64,000 nucleotides of DNA from Paragorgia papillata (taxonomy: Eukaryota; Cnidaria; Anthozoa; Scleralcyonacea; Coralliidae), in NCBI GenBank assembly GCA_035771165.1, contig JAWNZC010000322.1, positions 2,562,501-2,626,500 on the forward strand, written 5' to 3'. This document shows positions 13,726-24,919 of this stretch, piece after piece. The translations under genes were made by a program, and so were the position numbers. How positions within the stretch are numbered: position 1 is the first letter of the stretch; each line of letters opens with the position of its first letter. Under the pieces are notes generated by a model. It searched no databases. It was given only the letters and a program-made list of their open reading frames with translations, and had not been told where the DNA came from.

Positions 13726-15279
13726 TGAGTATCCAACTTCAACCAGGTGATTGAATGAACTATTGTAATTGGCTGATTATCTCATGAATTATTAATGACT
13801 TTGAGATTTATACATGCAACATTGTAATTGATTCGAATAATCGCACTTGCGGCGGCGTGCTTATATATCAAATATAATAACTCGAGGGTTGTGTTTGATC
13901 TCATCTGGTATCAAAACACATCGAAGTTGGTTAACAAACCTCGGAGTTTCGCCTTGGTTTTTCAACACACTTTTTGGTGTTTGATATCAAGGTCAAAACT
14001 CCTTCTCGTATTTGATATAGTATGCGTCTAGTAACCTTGTACATTTGTATATTTTGCCTGTTCTTTCTTCAATAATTGAAGTGCAGTAATCTCTATATTG
14101 CATACACAGGCGTATATATATAAAACAATTCTCGGTTATAGCCAAGCGGCTAGTCAAGCCAGTATGTAGGTGTCGCGTAAACGTGTTCGCTAGCCAATTA
14201 GATGCATATACTCCCACAAAAAATTTACATTTCCGGCCATTCTCGGATTTCTCAGATTGTGTTTGCCTCCTCTACCCGACCGGGCACATGTACATGGCAG
14301 ATGCATGCTTTGAACGTACAGCTAATGAGTGTATGAGTAATGTAAATGTATTCAGTCTTCTTTTCTAAATTATGAATGTAAATTCACTTATTCACTTATT
14401 TCTTTACTATCTATATCAATATACTGTACAACTTCTGGAGTGGTGGCATGGGAGCCTGGGTGTATTATGTTTATTAGTACTATTTCTTATTTTGTAATTA
14501 CTTTCCTATTTATATTGCTTTATTTACTGTCTTATTATTTCTCGCTCTTTTTTGTCAAACTTAGCGAGGGTATTTGATCACCTGGGCAATACAATCTGAC
14601 TGCCTCTCAGCCATATAAGCCTCTGGCTTTGGCTGAATTTGTTAATATTTTAAAATCTCAGACGCAACACCTGCCGTAATTAGCCTGTCTGCAGACCACT
14701 TGGTGCAAACACTTGTTTAATTCCTGTGCTTAATCCCTTTAAGCGCGTATAAACAAGCGTCTGCATGCATAAACCTGCTACATAACAATGCGAGCTAGCT
14801 AGGTTGTCTACAATGCTATGGCGGAGAGATAGAACGAGCTACCCGCGTAAGCTAGCAGGTAGAATACTTGTTGCTAAATATTGATAAGAACTTTTGTGGG
14901 TTTTCTTTGCTACCTGACCAAATATTGTTTTGTAATAATTTCCTTAATTTTAAATTAAAAAGGGGAGAATTAAAACAAGTTGTAAATGTTTCAATCAGGC
15001 TACTATATGAGGTGTCGCGTTAATAAAAGGATAAAGGACTGGGTAGCTAATCATCCTTACTTGCAGCCAGCGGCTGAATTGGGGAACGGCTAAACAGAGA
15101 GTTAATATCGGAGAGTTAAATCGGAGAATTAAGATTTTGGAGAGTTACGACGAGCCACGCGCACGTCACGCCCACTTTTCTTAACTCTCCCGACACTTTC
15201 TTTGGACTAACGTAAGAGAGTTAGTTTTTATTTAACTCTCTAAGTCTTCCTTCAAAACGTAAAACAGGATGCGAGAGTT
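13726..15279. other. Intergenic with MITE-like sequence, no gene
   Basis: This holds a MITE-like stretch around 13,850-14,020 (TATATCAAATA on the left, TATTTGATATAG on the right) and otherwise unremarkable sequence. Short frames lack any recognisable domain. Confidence 0.5.
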
Positions 15280-15896
15280 AACCCTTTCATTCGCATCGTT
15301 GTTGTCGAACAACTTTATCTTTTTACTCTTTCTAACGCCAGATTATTTTACTCGTCAAGGAGAGAAGTCTCGGGAAGCCATAAATGAAAGGATTAAACAC
15401 ACTGTTGATTGAACCCTTTCATTCGCATCGTTGTTGTCGAACAACTTTATCTTTTTACTCTTTCTAACGCCAGATTATTTTACTTGTCAGAGAGAGAAGT
15501 CTTGGAAAGCCATGCATGAAAGGATTAAACACACTGTTGATTGAACCCTTTCAAGCGCATCGTTGTTGTCGAACAACTTTATCTTTTTAGGGGCTGCGGT
15601 TTACATGAGCTGGGCTAGCCTGGCTAACCGGGCTGACTCCTGTCACGAAATTCTTTCCTCGGCCACAAAAAGAGATTTTAATCAACGTTAGGATTCGTTT
15701 ACATCTAAACTAAACCAATTCTTCTTTGTACATTTAGTTTACACGAGTTTCAAATGCACAGTGAGATCCTAATCAATCGCGTGAGCCCAGCTAACCGGGC
15801 TAGCCTGGCTCATGTAAACAGCCCCTTACTCTTTCTAACGCCAGATTATTTTACTTGTCAAGGAGAGACATCTCGGAAAGCCATGCATGAAAGGGT
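15280..15896. repeat. 132-bp tandem repeat, three copies
   Basis: Copies begin AACCCTTTCATTCGCATCG at 15,280, 15,412 and 15,544, giving a period of 132 bp. The third copy is split by a MITE at 15,590-15,825 and resumes at 15,829. Confidence 0.85.
15590..15825. mobile_element. 236-bp PIF/Harbinger-like MITE
   Basis: Terminal inverted repeats begin GGGGCTGCGGTTTACATGAG and end CTCATGTAAACAGCCCC. TTA is duplicated on both sides (15,587-15,589 and 15,826-15,828), which fits the TWA target of PIF/Harbinger elements. It interrupts the third 132-bp repeat, and the surrounding repeat copies show the empty site. Confidence 0.8.
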
Positions 15897-16842
15897 TAAC
15901 TTTGTCGTTAACTCTCTTGATGATTGACAAGCGAGAGTTAAGTCGGTTTTTATATATTTTGAAAGGAAACACTGCGTCAAAACCACTGGCGAATTTTGTC
16001 GCGCGAAGCGACGTTTTTCTTTTGTCTTTTGAGCTCTCGAGTGGAACTAATTAGAAATCTATTCCAATCCATTCAATTTTAACAATAGAAATGTCGCCTC
16101 ACACGATAAATTAAAAATTCGCCAGTGGAAAACCGGCTTAAGACAAGAAAGACTTCAAACTTTAGTGTATTGGCTGTGTTACCTGAGTCCAAGTAACTTG
16201 ATGGCAAGACTATCATGCATGCATGCAATCAGATTCAAGTTAGTCTTATTTATTACTGTCTGGGACCCAGCTGAAATTTTAGTATAATAGCTCGAAAAAC
16301 GTTTCAATCAAAACAAAAGCTGCTAGGTGTTTATTATTTAAAATTAATTATGATTATATCTTTAAAGAACTCTTACATAGCTAGGCATTAATCAAAGCAT
16401 CAATAAGACTTGAATTTGAATTTATTAGATTTGTCACAAAGTAAATAATACATCAAGTTAATTAACTAAATAACAAAATAAATAAATAAGTGTTGTAACA
16501 GGAGAAAAAAACAGAACATCAGTTCCAATTGATATCCAACCCCCAGAAGTAAAACAATATAAAAACTTATAAAAGATATTTATAGATACAATAATACGAA
16601 AAATACATAATATGATAAATACAAAACAAAGTAAAAAAACAACCCAAAAAACCAAACAAAAGCAAAATAAAATTACATGATATAACTAAAGCAAGAATAT
16701 AAATCTAAACATATTCAGTACGTTAACTATGGTGGCTGATAGGTAAGTAACTTTTCCTTGTAGAGTGATATTAGTTGGGTCTTAAAAATATTAAGACTAG
16801 ATGAGGTTTTAATATCTGAAGAAAGCTATTCCAAAGAGTAAT
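15897..16842. other. Intergenic, nothing recognised
   Basis: About 950 bp of AT-rich sequence without a convincing gene or repeat boundary. Confidence 0.45.
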
Positions 16843-16850
16843 ACTGCGTG

Positions 16851-17553
16851 CAGGGCCGTAGCGATGGTGCGGCACCCCCCCCCCCCCCCCCCCCCCCAAC
16901 TTTTACAAAATTAAATTGCAATATTCGGAAAACTCACGCGTCTATTCGGAAAATTGGCACCTTTTTCTTTAAGACTATTTTGAAAGATTTTTCAAAATCT
17001 ACTGATTAAATGAAAAATAAATGTACTGGTATTTGCCGTAACAGAAAACTTGTCGGTCGAATTTAATGCAATAATACTTACACATTAATTAATTACGTTG
17101 TCTAAATTCTCCATTCTCGTTCCCATTCTCGTTCCCGCCACACCAACGTGGGCTCTGGGAATGTGAATATTGCAACTTGCAAGGCTCCCACCAGTCCCGT
17201 CGTCATGCGACCCCTTTGCCGGAGTACGTAACCCGATCCCGACCGTATTTATACTTTTAACATGATATCGTGTGACGGACATTGTAATTGTGTCTTTGAT
17301 ACAAATCTACGGGAAATAATCGGTTACATACTTATATTTTGACCTTTTGTGCAATTGAATTAATTATATGGATAAAATGTAGTACCGTTACTACCGTAAG
17401 TAACTGCATGGTAATAAAATAGTTGTTGTCTCTGTCGTTTTGGCAGTTGGCAAAGTTTTGTGATTATTATTGCAAGATTCGGAAGAAAAAAAATTTCATT
17501 CGGAAATTTTGGGTTGGCACCCCCCCAATTACGACATGTTAGCTACGGCCCTG
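16851..17553. mobile_element. 703-bp hAT-like MITE with poly-C tract
   Basis: Ends are CAGGGCCGTAGC and GCTACGGCCCTG, flanked by ACTGCGTG on both sides (16,843-16,850 and 17,554-17,561). Both the 8-bp duplication and the CAGGG start are typical of hAT elements. Near the left end is a run of more than 20 C, mirrored by a short CCCCCC tract near the right end. A remnant of the GGCTCTGGGAA MITE family lies at about 17,110-17,165. There is no transposase frame. Confidence 0.85.
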
Positions 17554-17879
17554 ACTGCGTGGGAAATACGAGAATCTAAAATAATCCTGTTTATGAGAAA
17601 CGATTTTCGTATAATTATTTAGGTCGGAGTTTCGAAGAGAGTAGTGGTTAGATTCTGACTTGTCAGACCTATAACAAACAACTGGCAACAAAGCAATAAA
17701 ATAAATGTAACAATTATTTAACTGTTCTCATACAATGTTGTGTAACAACGCATAAAATGATATGCAAGTTGACAAGTTCGGGAAGATCAATCTGAACTAG
17801 CTTAAGATGAGATTTTTTTGTTGATTCTACATTATTAAGAACAAAAGTTAGAAAGCATGCAAGTATATCTGGTATACAG

Positions 17880-18284
17880 CTAAGCCATGGGCAAACCCCT
17901 TTCCACGAGAATTTCATATTCTTGTGGATTTAGTTTAGTTCCTTCACCAACGAAGACTTCAGATGGAGGACATTGTAGATTCGATGTCAACGGCTTTTTT
18001 GATATGCAGTTTAAATTTGCGCAGAAGTAAAAATTTCGACTAACACAGAAGCTGCAGTTGAGAGGTACATATAAAGCGGCAACATGGATGTAGATTCTGC
18101 CAGGAATTATTTTGCTGTTTCTGCATCCTGCGCACAATGCTTGCTTACCCTTGTCCTCTTTTCTCACTGTCCAAACTTGTGCGGAGTTGTTAATGGATGA
18201 AGCAGCAAACAAACCATTCATCTCCTCATCGGTCATTTTTGGCATTTTGTTGGTGGAAGTGTTAGGTGTGGAAGTAGACGGCAT
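17880..18284 (-). pseudogene. Cys-rich tail of the transposon
   Basis: 134 codons with CAGCRNSKI and later CSFC and CANLNC, which look like zinc-binding knuckles. It follows the SWIM piece on the same strand and is probably the C-terminal zinc domain of the same transposon protein. I do not recognise the fold. Confidence 0.4.
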
Positions 18285-18325
18285 GCCACTTGAAAACGAA
18301 GATTTTCTAAAGAGTTTTAGAGGAA

Positions 18326-18871
18326 CTATAGCTGGAGCATTAGAAACAGCTCAAGTAATTCAGATTCCAGCAGCGCTACTTGGTTGATGAGCCGACTTTC
18401 TTCGGGGACCCCAAGTACAAACAAATAGACCCACAATATATGCTTGCATACTTGCTGAGTGTTGTTCTGCTTGATGGCAAAGAACGGGCATTCACACTGT
18501 GGCGTAGTTGTTATTGAAACAAGATAAGTGTTCCTAGAATTAACGGAATACACTCTAAATTCTCTTTCCGCTAGACTTGCCGAATCTAACTGAAATGGCT
18601 CATCTTTGGCTTTTTTTAAGCTTTGTTGAAAAGCCTCGCTTCTTTGCTGGCGCCATTTCCCTCCCCTTTGTTGTGTTCTTGCTCCTTTTTGCTTCTTAAA
18701 GGAACCAGATCCTCCATGAGAACTTCTTCTCTTGTCAGGCCGATGCGAACTGTTTGTTGCATAAAAACTATCAGAAGCGTTCTGTCGAGAATCCTGTCCT
18801 TGCGTGACGTTTTCTCTTCCCTTGCATGGCCAGTTCTTCTGCATATTCCCTGGCTCGCCGCATCTGTTCAA
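18326..18871 (-). pseudogene. SWIM zinc finger fragment
   Basis: The SWIM signature C-x-C-x(n)-C-x-H is visible as PQCECPFFAI and then QVCKHILWVYLFVLG. A basic Gly/Gln/Lys-rich region precedes it. SWIM fingers sit after the catalytic domain in MULE-type transposases, in agreement with the fragments upstream on this strand. Confidence 0.65.
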
Positions 18872-19363
18872 AACGCTGCTTTTGTTCTCTTGAATTAATG
18901 TCTGGCCTGTCTCCTCCTTTAAACGTCCCTTCCTTGAAGCATTCCAGTTCTGATTCTAACATCAACGCTTCTACAGTGTCATAGTGTACGCAGCATCGAC
19001 AAGCGACAAGTTGTTGGTATCGCTGTTAGACCAGATGGAGTTAAACGATTCCGCCAAATTAGTACTCGGGACACCATGGAGGGACGAAAAGCCTGAAACA
19101 CGTGAGATCGTCTGCTGTACCACTTGGTTATCCAGTTAGAGAGAATGTGCTCACGGTGAGGTTTTGACTTAATAAAGTTTAAGGCTTTTTCGTAGGCATC
19201 CATAAATGCTGATGGTGTAAACAGCTTTAAAAAGCGCGTTGGATAATTCCGTGCACAAGTCACGTTCTTCTTCAGTCGGCAATTTACGACGATGGTCGTT
19301 TCTGCTTTGTTGGTTGTGGAATTGACAACTCGCCGTCCTCTTCTGAACGTCTTCTCCGTAAGC

Positions 19364-20226
19364 TTATTTCAGGCCTTTCCAATTTGACCCTGCTTCATCT
19401 ACCATCCATCGACATGGGTTAAATTTGTAGGACTGAATACAACCCGAAATTGTTTGTAAAACTTTGTTGAACAACTCCCACATTATTCTAACGAATATTG
19501 TATCTTCTTCTTTGCATTCCATGGTGGCTAACTTTATTATCTTTCTCAACAGTGGGTTGAACCTTGTGATGCTGAAAGTTTTGAATCCTCTGCATCGTTC
19601 ATGAGCTGCATCAAAGAAAACCCACTCTTTTGACATATATATAGTGGCTTCCAGACCTGTCCATTTGCAAAGCAATCTTAGCCAAACAAGTACTCGATTT
19701 GAAGACATATGAAGGATTCTCGTTCATACCTTCGCCATTTAATTCAAAAATAAGGCATGGATCCTGTGTATCTAACTGTCTCTTTTGATGAACTACTGCG
19801 TCGAAACTGTCCATGCGGATGTGTAACGCTTGCTCGCTTGTGTTTTTCGTTTCTAAGTTTTTTCTTGTCAAGGAGACGGCTAGCTAACTCCTTTACGGCA
19901 TTCAAATCACCCGAGTCTCGAAGGGCATTTACCAAGATATCTCGCTGCAATTTAGAGGGCTTGGTTTTGGGGTTCTTGCTGAAAGTTTCGCCGACTTCTT
20001 CAGGAATGGACGTTGGAACTCTTGCTTTGCATGTATGCAATCCCACATGTTTAACAATAGCATAATCTTGATGAAACTCCCATATCTTTCTTGTGTCGCA
20101 AGCTATGCGTTGCATTGAAATAGTGCAACATTTACATATAGGCGTGTTCCAGAAGCAGTTTTCTTCCAATCTACATTGTTTGCTTCTCCATATTGTACAT
20201 AAAACATACATGAATAATTTATGCAT
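19364..20226 (-). pseudogene. Transposase core fragments (MULE-like)
   Basis: Overlapping frames give a Cys/His region (IVKHVGLHTCKAR, reminiscent of the WRKY/FLYWCH-like finger before MULE transposases), then FFDAAHERCRGFKTFSI, GCIQSYKFNPCRW and MVDEAGSNWKGLK. The spaced Asp residues and the final D-E-A-x-x-N-W block fit a transposase catalytic domain. Frameshifts separate the pieces. Confidence 0.5.
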
Positions 20227-20366
20227 TTGTAACTGCCACCACAGCTTGTTGCTTTTCTACGACCATTTGGAAATTCTTTCGTGCAGCTTGTGTATGATTT
20301 TCTCCAAGGTCTTCCATCCACACTAGACTTGAGTCTGTCTAAAGGATCGGTCGTAAGGAAGTTTTT

Positions 20367-20762
20367 CTACTTCTCTAGTTTCAGTTTCCTTCCACCAAAT
20401 GTTATCCACCTTCTTTGATTGTGATTCAATTTTTTCAATACTGGATCATTGATAAGACGTGCAACAAGATTTCCCTTTTCTACTACGTTAATTATACACA
20501 TTTTGTGCTGTGAAGCCAAGAGCTTCAGTTCTTTTACTGACTTGGATTGCAGGAACAACTTTACTTCCTCATCGTCGACGTCGAATGAAACAGATTCGTC
20601 ATCACAATTGTCCGAGGCATCGCTAAAAACCTCTTCAGCCATATCCACAGCATCTCTGTTTTGATCCAAAATTTCTGATTCATCACTCCCATCGTCATCC
20701 ATGGAAAGGTCAATGAAGACCTTCTGTGCTTTCTTTTCACTCATAGCTTTGTATTCATCCAC
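20367..20762 (-). pseudogene. Acidic/SAP-like segment of the transposon
   Basis: 131 codons. There is a long Asp/Glu/Ser-rich stretch, then SVKELKLLASQHKMCI and KGNLVARLINDPVLKKL, which resembles the two helices of a SAP DNA-binding module. It lies immediately after the OTU-like piece on the same strand. On its own it could be a host fragment; position argues for the transposon. Confidence 0.45.
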
Positions 20763-20764
20763 TG

Positions 20765-20998
20765 TTATAGGGCAACATCGTAATGTTGTCTAGTTGGTGA
20801 ATAAATTAGAGTGATTTCTGGTATATCGAGATTTGGAAATGCGTCAGCATCGAATGTGTCGTACGATGGGCGTATGTGAAAAGTGCGAAGTTCACCATTT
20901 TTATCTAACTGGAGTATCACACAACACACACCAGTAATGTTTGCGAGTGCATAAGGCAATAAATCGATGGAATTACCAGCATAATCATTACAGCTCAA
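20765..20998 (-). pseudogene. OTU-like cysteine peptidase fragment
   Basis: The fragment shows LPYALANITGVCCVILQ and ends IPEITLIYSPTRQHYDVAL. This is the hydrophobic strand followed by the HYD/A block that holds the catalytic His in OTU-family peptidases. The N-terminal part with the catalytic Cys is not in this open stretch. It precedes the SAP-like and transposase pieces on the same strand, so it is probably a module of the transposon. Confidence 0.5.
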
Positions 20999-21360
20999 GA
21001 AACGCTCGAAGTCATCTTCGTAGTTACGAATGAGTTGATAGTGGTGAGAGTTTTTTTCGCATATCTTCTACTGCATCAAATTTGAGTGCTGCATTTCCCC
21101 CACCGTAGATTCTTATATAAATCTATGTCCATAGACAGTGTTTTCACTTAATTAATTTTATCTATTTTCTCGCTCATCCTTTTTACACCCCCTCCTTTTT
21201 TTGCTCATCGACGGTAGGAATAGCAAATGTCTTTCGCATGTCATTATTGATTTGTTATTGTTATTTTTCTTTGATTGGCTAATTTTTTCGCATCTCATTA
21301 ATTTGTTATTGTTATTTTTGTCTGATTGGCTTATTTTTCGTCACATGATTATCCTTGTAT

Positions 21361-21421
21361 ACGTTTCTCTCTGACGAAGGGCCTTCGCTCGAAACGTTAG
21401 ACTCCTACGTTTTCTGAAACG
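21361..21421 (+). ncRNA. Candidate hammerhead ribozyme (Penelope-like type)
   Basis: CTGACGA is followed by AGGGCCTTCGCTC and GAAAC. That gives the hammerhead box 1 (CUGANGA), a GGGC/GCUC stem II and box 2 (GAAA). ACGT on each side of a short loop can form the small stem III, and ACGTTTC before the core faces GAAACG after it (21,415) for stem I. Hammerheads with a short stem III are known in Penelope-like retroelements. Position 7 is C instead of the usual U, and no Penelope RT is seen nearby, so activity is unproven. Confidence 0.5.
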
Positions 21422-21479
21422 GCATGGTATATCTAACCTTACTATATTTCGATTGTTGTTTCAACACTGCCTACGCAGC

Positions 21480-22450
21480 ACACTACTTTTATTTCACTCT
21501 TGGAAATAAAAATTAAGTTTGCTTCATCTTCACGAACTCTTGAAAATTATAAAGAATTGCTTTTACAGTTTGCCCGTATGTCACTTCGTTCTCAGGTTAT
21601 TTAGATTTATTTTAACCGTTATCTATATTATTTAGATTTATTTGATATGTAAATGAGATAAACTATGACCCAAGTTATGTACATAAATTGTAAGTTATAT
21701 GGAAAATCATATATATCCAACCTCGTACCCAGGGCATTTTGCCTCCACGTCGGGAGGTCGGCGAAAATGGCCCTGGCATCGGCTGGTCACGTGACACCCA
21801 GAATTTTGGGGTGTTATGGCAAGAAAATTTATGCGGCTTTTGTGTTTTGCTCTTTGTATAATACGTATGCATGAATAATAAATAGAAATATTCAACGCTT
21901 TGTCGAGTCACTCATGTGAAGCCTTCACCAGAAAAGCAACTGGGATAGCATTATTCATCATGATACTCCCACGATTATCCAGAAGACATGTAAATGTCAT
22001 GAACAAACATACATCTAATGTTGTTCTTGACTATAACCAAAGCTATCGTTTCCATTCTTTGAGTAAACTTTGCAGAGTGGATCCCATTGCAATTCAAATT
22101 TCCTGAATAAATTATACTCTATCTGAATTAATCGGGTTCTTAAACCGGCCAATCAGATTATAGAATCGACCAGCCGATGCCAGGGCCATTTTCGCCGACA
22201 TCCCGACGTGGAGGCAAAATGACCTGGGGACGAGGTTGATATATATCGTCCACATTATTAAACGAAATTTAGTCTTGTGATGTTTAGTATGTTGAGATGC
22301 AAATATTTGCAAATTTTGTTCAATAATCATGATTTTCCAATAAATTACAATGACCTGCACATAACTTTACGTCATAGTTTATCTCATTAATTTACATATC
22401 AAACAATTCTAAATAACTCGAAAACGAAGTGAAATATGGAACTTAATTTT
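21480..22450. repeat. Long imperfect inverted repeat
   Basis: CCTCGTACCCAGGGCATTTT and GCCTCCACGTCGGGAGGTCG at 21,721 are mirrored at 22,170-22,240. Outside them ATAAACTATGACC faces GTCATAGTTTATC. The same sequence returns in inverted orientation at 22,590-23,160. It behaves as a dispersed non-coding DNA element. Confidence 0.6.
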
Positions 22451-22589
22451 ACTTTCATTTCCGTTTTAAAAATTAGGAAATTTTGTCATAAACATAACAG
22501 TAATCAATTTTGATGATTGATCAATTTTAATTAAAGTTTTAAATTTTGTTTTGCTCCAAATAAAATTTGTTTGAAAAAAAATATCAAGC

Positions 22590-23160
22590 AGTTTAGTTCA
22601 ACCTCGTACCCAGGGCATTTTGCCTCCACGTTGGGGGGTCGGAGAAAATGGTCCTGGCATCGGCCAATCCCGTATCTCGTACCCAGAGCCTTCGCCCGCG
22701 CACAAACGAAGGCTCTGGGATAATCCATTGCCGGAAAACCGAAAAACCGGTTGCCGATTGAAAACAGCATGCGCCGCCACAATCTCCCTGGGTACGAGAT
22801 TGGGCATCGGCTGGTCAATTCTATAATATGATTGGCCTGTTTAAAAACTTGATTAATTCAGATAGAGTATAATTTATTCATTAAAATCTGGATTACAATA
22901 GATTCACTCTTCGAGATTTACCCAAAGAATAGAACCGATAGGTTTGGTTAAAGTCAAGAACTTTAGATATATCCTTGTCGTGTGTATACTGGATAATCGT
23001 AGAAGTATCATGATGAATAATACTGGCCAGTTGCTTTTATAATGAAGACTATACATGACTGAGTTGGCAAAGCATTACATTATTCATGTATACGTATTAT
23101 ACTTTGAAAGACCGAGTAAATTTTCTTGCCAAAGCACCCATTTTCGCCAACCTCCAAACT
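22590..23160. repeat. Second copy of the 21.7-22.2 kb repeat family
   Basis: CTCGTACCCAGGGCATTTTG returns here, followed by ATCGGCTGGTCAATTCTATA and GAGTATAATTTATTCA, which match the reverse complement of 22,100-22,240. It is interrupted by a 138-bp MITE at 22,665-22,802. Confidence 0.6.
22665..22802. mobile_element. 138-bp MITE with 9-bp target duplication
   Basis: It begins CAATCCCGTATCTCGTACCC and ends GGGTACGAGATTG, flanked by GGCATCGGC on both sides (22,656-22,664 and 22,803-22,811). It is the same family as 12,364-12,541, with the same 9-bp duplication size. It is non-coding. Confidence 0.75.
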
Positions 23161-23219
23161 TGGAGACAAAATGTTACAAGGTTGAGTTTAGATGTCAAAA
23201 GTTAAAAAAATAGGTACGC

Positions 23220-23600
23220 AAAGCGTGCGCGTGTCTTTGATCTACACAGCCGGAAACGCACATGTTGTAACAGGTCTGCAGCCTGTCTGTTACAACTTGT
23301 CATGAACAAGCCGATATCCGGATGCGTTCGCATGCCTTGTTCCGGTTTGTCGTGACAAATCTGCAACGGGTTGTTTGCAAGCTTGTTGCAAGTTGTTCTG
23401 ACAAGCCGGAACAATATTGTCGTCATCAGACCTGTTACAACTTGTCCCAACAACTTGCTGCAAGCTTGTTGTGAACAGATCGTAACAATATTGTCGTCAT
23501 CAGACCTGTAACAACTTGTGAACAAACCGTAATAAGTCTGCAGTTGACAAGTTGTAACAAGCTTGATGAAACACGCGTTATTCCCGCGTTGTTCATGCAC
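23220..23600. repeat. Degenerate ACAACTTGT-rich repeat
   Basis: Variants of GTTACAACTTGTC and CAACAAGCTTG recur many times, and AATATTGTCGTCATCAGACC occurs twice about 75 bp apart (near 23,413 and 23,489). A frame runs through it but reflects the repetition. Confidence 0.55.
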
Positions 23601-23602
23601 TG

Positions 23603-23675
23603 ATTCTATCTGAATTATTAGATTTCTTAAGTATAGAAATAACGAAATACTTAAGGAATCTAATTCAGATAGAAT
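23603..23675. repeat. Hairpin of about 30 bp stem
   Basis: ATTCTATCTGAATT, TTAGATT and CTTAAGTAT on the left are mirrored by ATACTTAAG, AATCTAA and TTCAGATAGAAT on the right around a short AT-rich loop. It looks like a tiny foldback element. Function unknown. Confidence 0.6.
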
Positions 23676-24919
23676 TTAGACAAGTCAAATATAATTTACA
23701 CAACTGCAAATATCTATCAAAGTAATTTTATTTTACAGAAGACAATTCAATACATTGCAAAAATTTAGTCCACCAATGAAAGCGAGTTCACTCACTTATT
23801 TGAATGTTTTAGTACGTTCATGCAAAATAACCACAATATATTTAACTGCATGCATGAATAAACTCAACACTAAAGGTATAAGTAACAGATAATAAGATAA
23901 ATATACCGCTTCTTTTTTAACATTGCTACTGCTCAGCCTCCGCTTCATTCGTGGTTGGCACTCTGAAAGTTCCAGTATGATCACACCGTTGACATCTCTT
24001 TACGTTGAGTGCTGGACCAGCGGACCAGTTCAGTCCCTTTTAACAGTACGCACTTGCATAGATACTTGAAAGTAAATAAAAAATAGAAATGAACTGTTGT
24101 TCTCGCTGTTCTTGAATGTTGCCAACGACTGTTATCATTCCTCAAATCCAATGAGAACTTCTTGCAAACGGTGAACGAATGATGATTGAACATGAACCAG
24201 AGCCATATTTCAGTCACATATCATGTCTCGATCAAAACCGATAGACTTTTATCCGTGGAATCGTAGATGGCCAGTCTGTTTCAACTTTCAAACTGTGAAA
24301 AATAAAATTTAGCCAACGGTCGTCCATGGTGACGCAAGTTTGTTTTCGTGATCTCATTCTCATTGGCTGGTGATTGTATTTTCTCGCATATAATTGGCTC
24401 TCTGAGCATAAGCTGATGCGCGTACTAGTGACTACGCTACGGTAAATCACGCCGGAACAGTGTAAACACAACAAAGAAACGTAAGGATTTTTGAACGGAA
24501 GACTTGCTGTACCGTAATAGTGTAAATATATGGGGCCTTAGTCTAACTATTAAAAAAATAAGCCAAAAAACGGATAGCCTGAGAATAGCCTTCCCAGACT
24601 GGGATACACCTAGCAGGATCGACCTGTTCACAGCCAACGAAAAAAAGAAAAATTTTCAACAAGAAAATTTTCAGACACGATTCAATGCCTCTGTTGTATA
24701 AACGTTTGTAATAAATGCAGAACCAGTTCCTCTTTTTGGAAAAAAATCTATATTAAAATTTGATGTTTATTTTTAACACCATGATTTGCAGAAGCTTGAG
24801 CAGAAGTTTCGGTTGTTTAGTTGTTATAAGTTGTCCCACTTGAGTTGAGATTTCTTCAACGTGTGTTGTAAATCTTTTCACAACATTAGCAAGACCAGAA
24901 ATTTATAAACCTGTTTAAT
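23676..24919. other. Intergenic, nothing recognised
   Basis: About 1.2 kb of AT-rich DNA. Short frames show no domain. Confidence 0.45.

Larger units (their letters stand above)
17880..20998 (-). pseudogene. Broken MULE-like transposon: OTU, SAP-like, transposase and SWIM modules
   Basis: Minus-strand fragments line up as one decayed gene. An OTU-type peptidase end is at 20,765-20,998, an acidic region with a SAP-like helix pair at 20,367-20,762, a transposase at about 19,364-20,226, a SWIM zinc finger at 18,326-18,871 and a Cys-rich tail at 17,880-18,284. The frame changes many times. MULE transposases commonly carry a SWIM finger after the catalytic domain, and OTU or Ulp1 peptidases have been captured by MULEs several times. 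The protein is not functional here. The family call rests on SWIM plus transposase-like segments and is moderately sure. Confidence 0.6.

Noticed and set aside
16870..16900. Poly-C run as a telomere or G-quadruplex feature
   Set aside because: It lies within a hAT-like MITE and is a simple homopolymer expansion.
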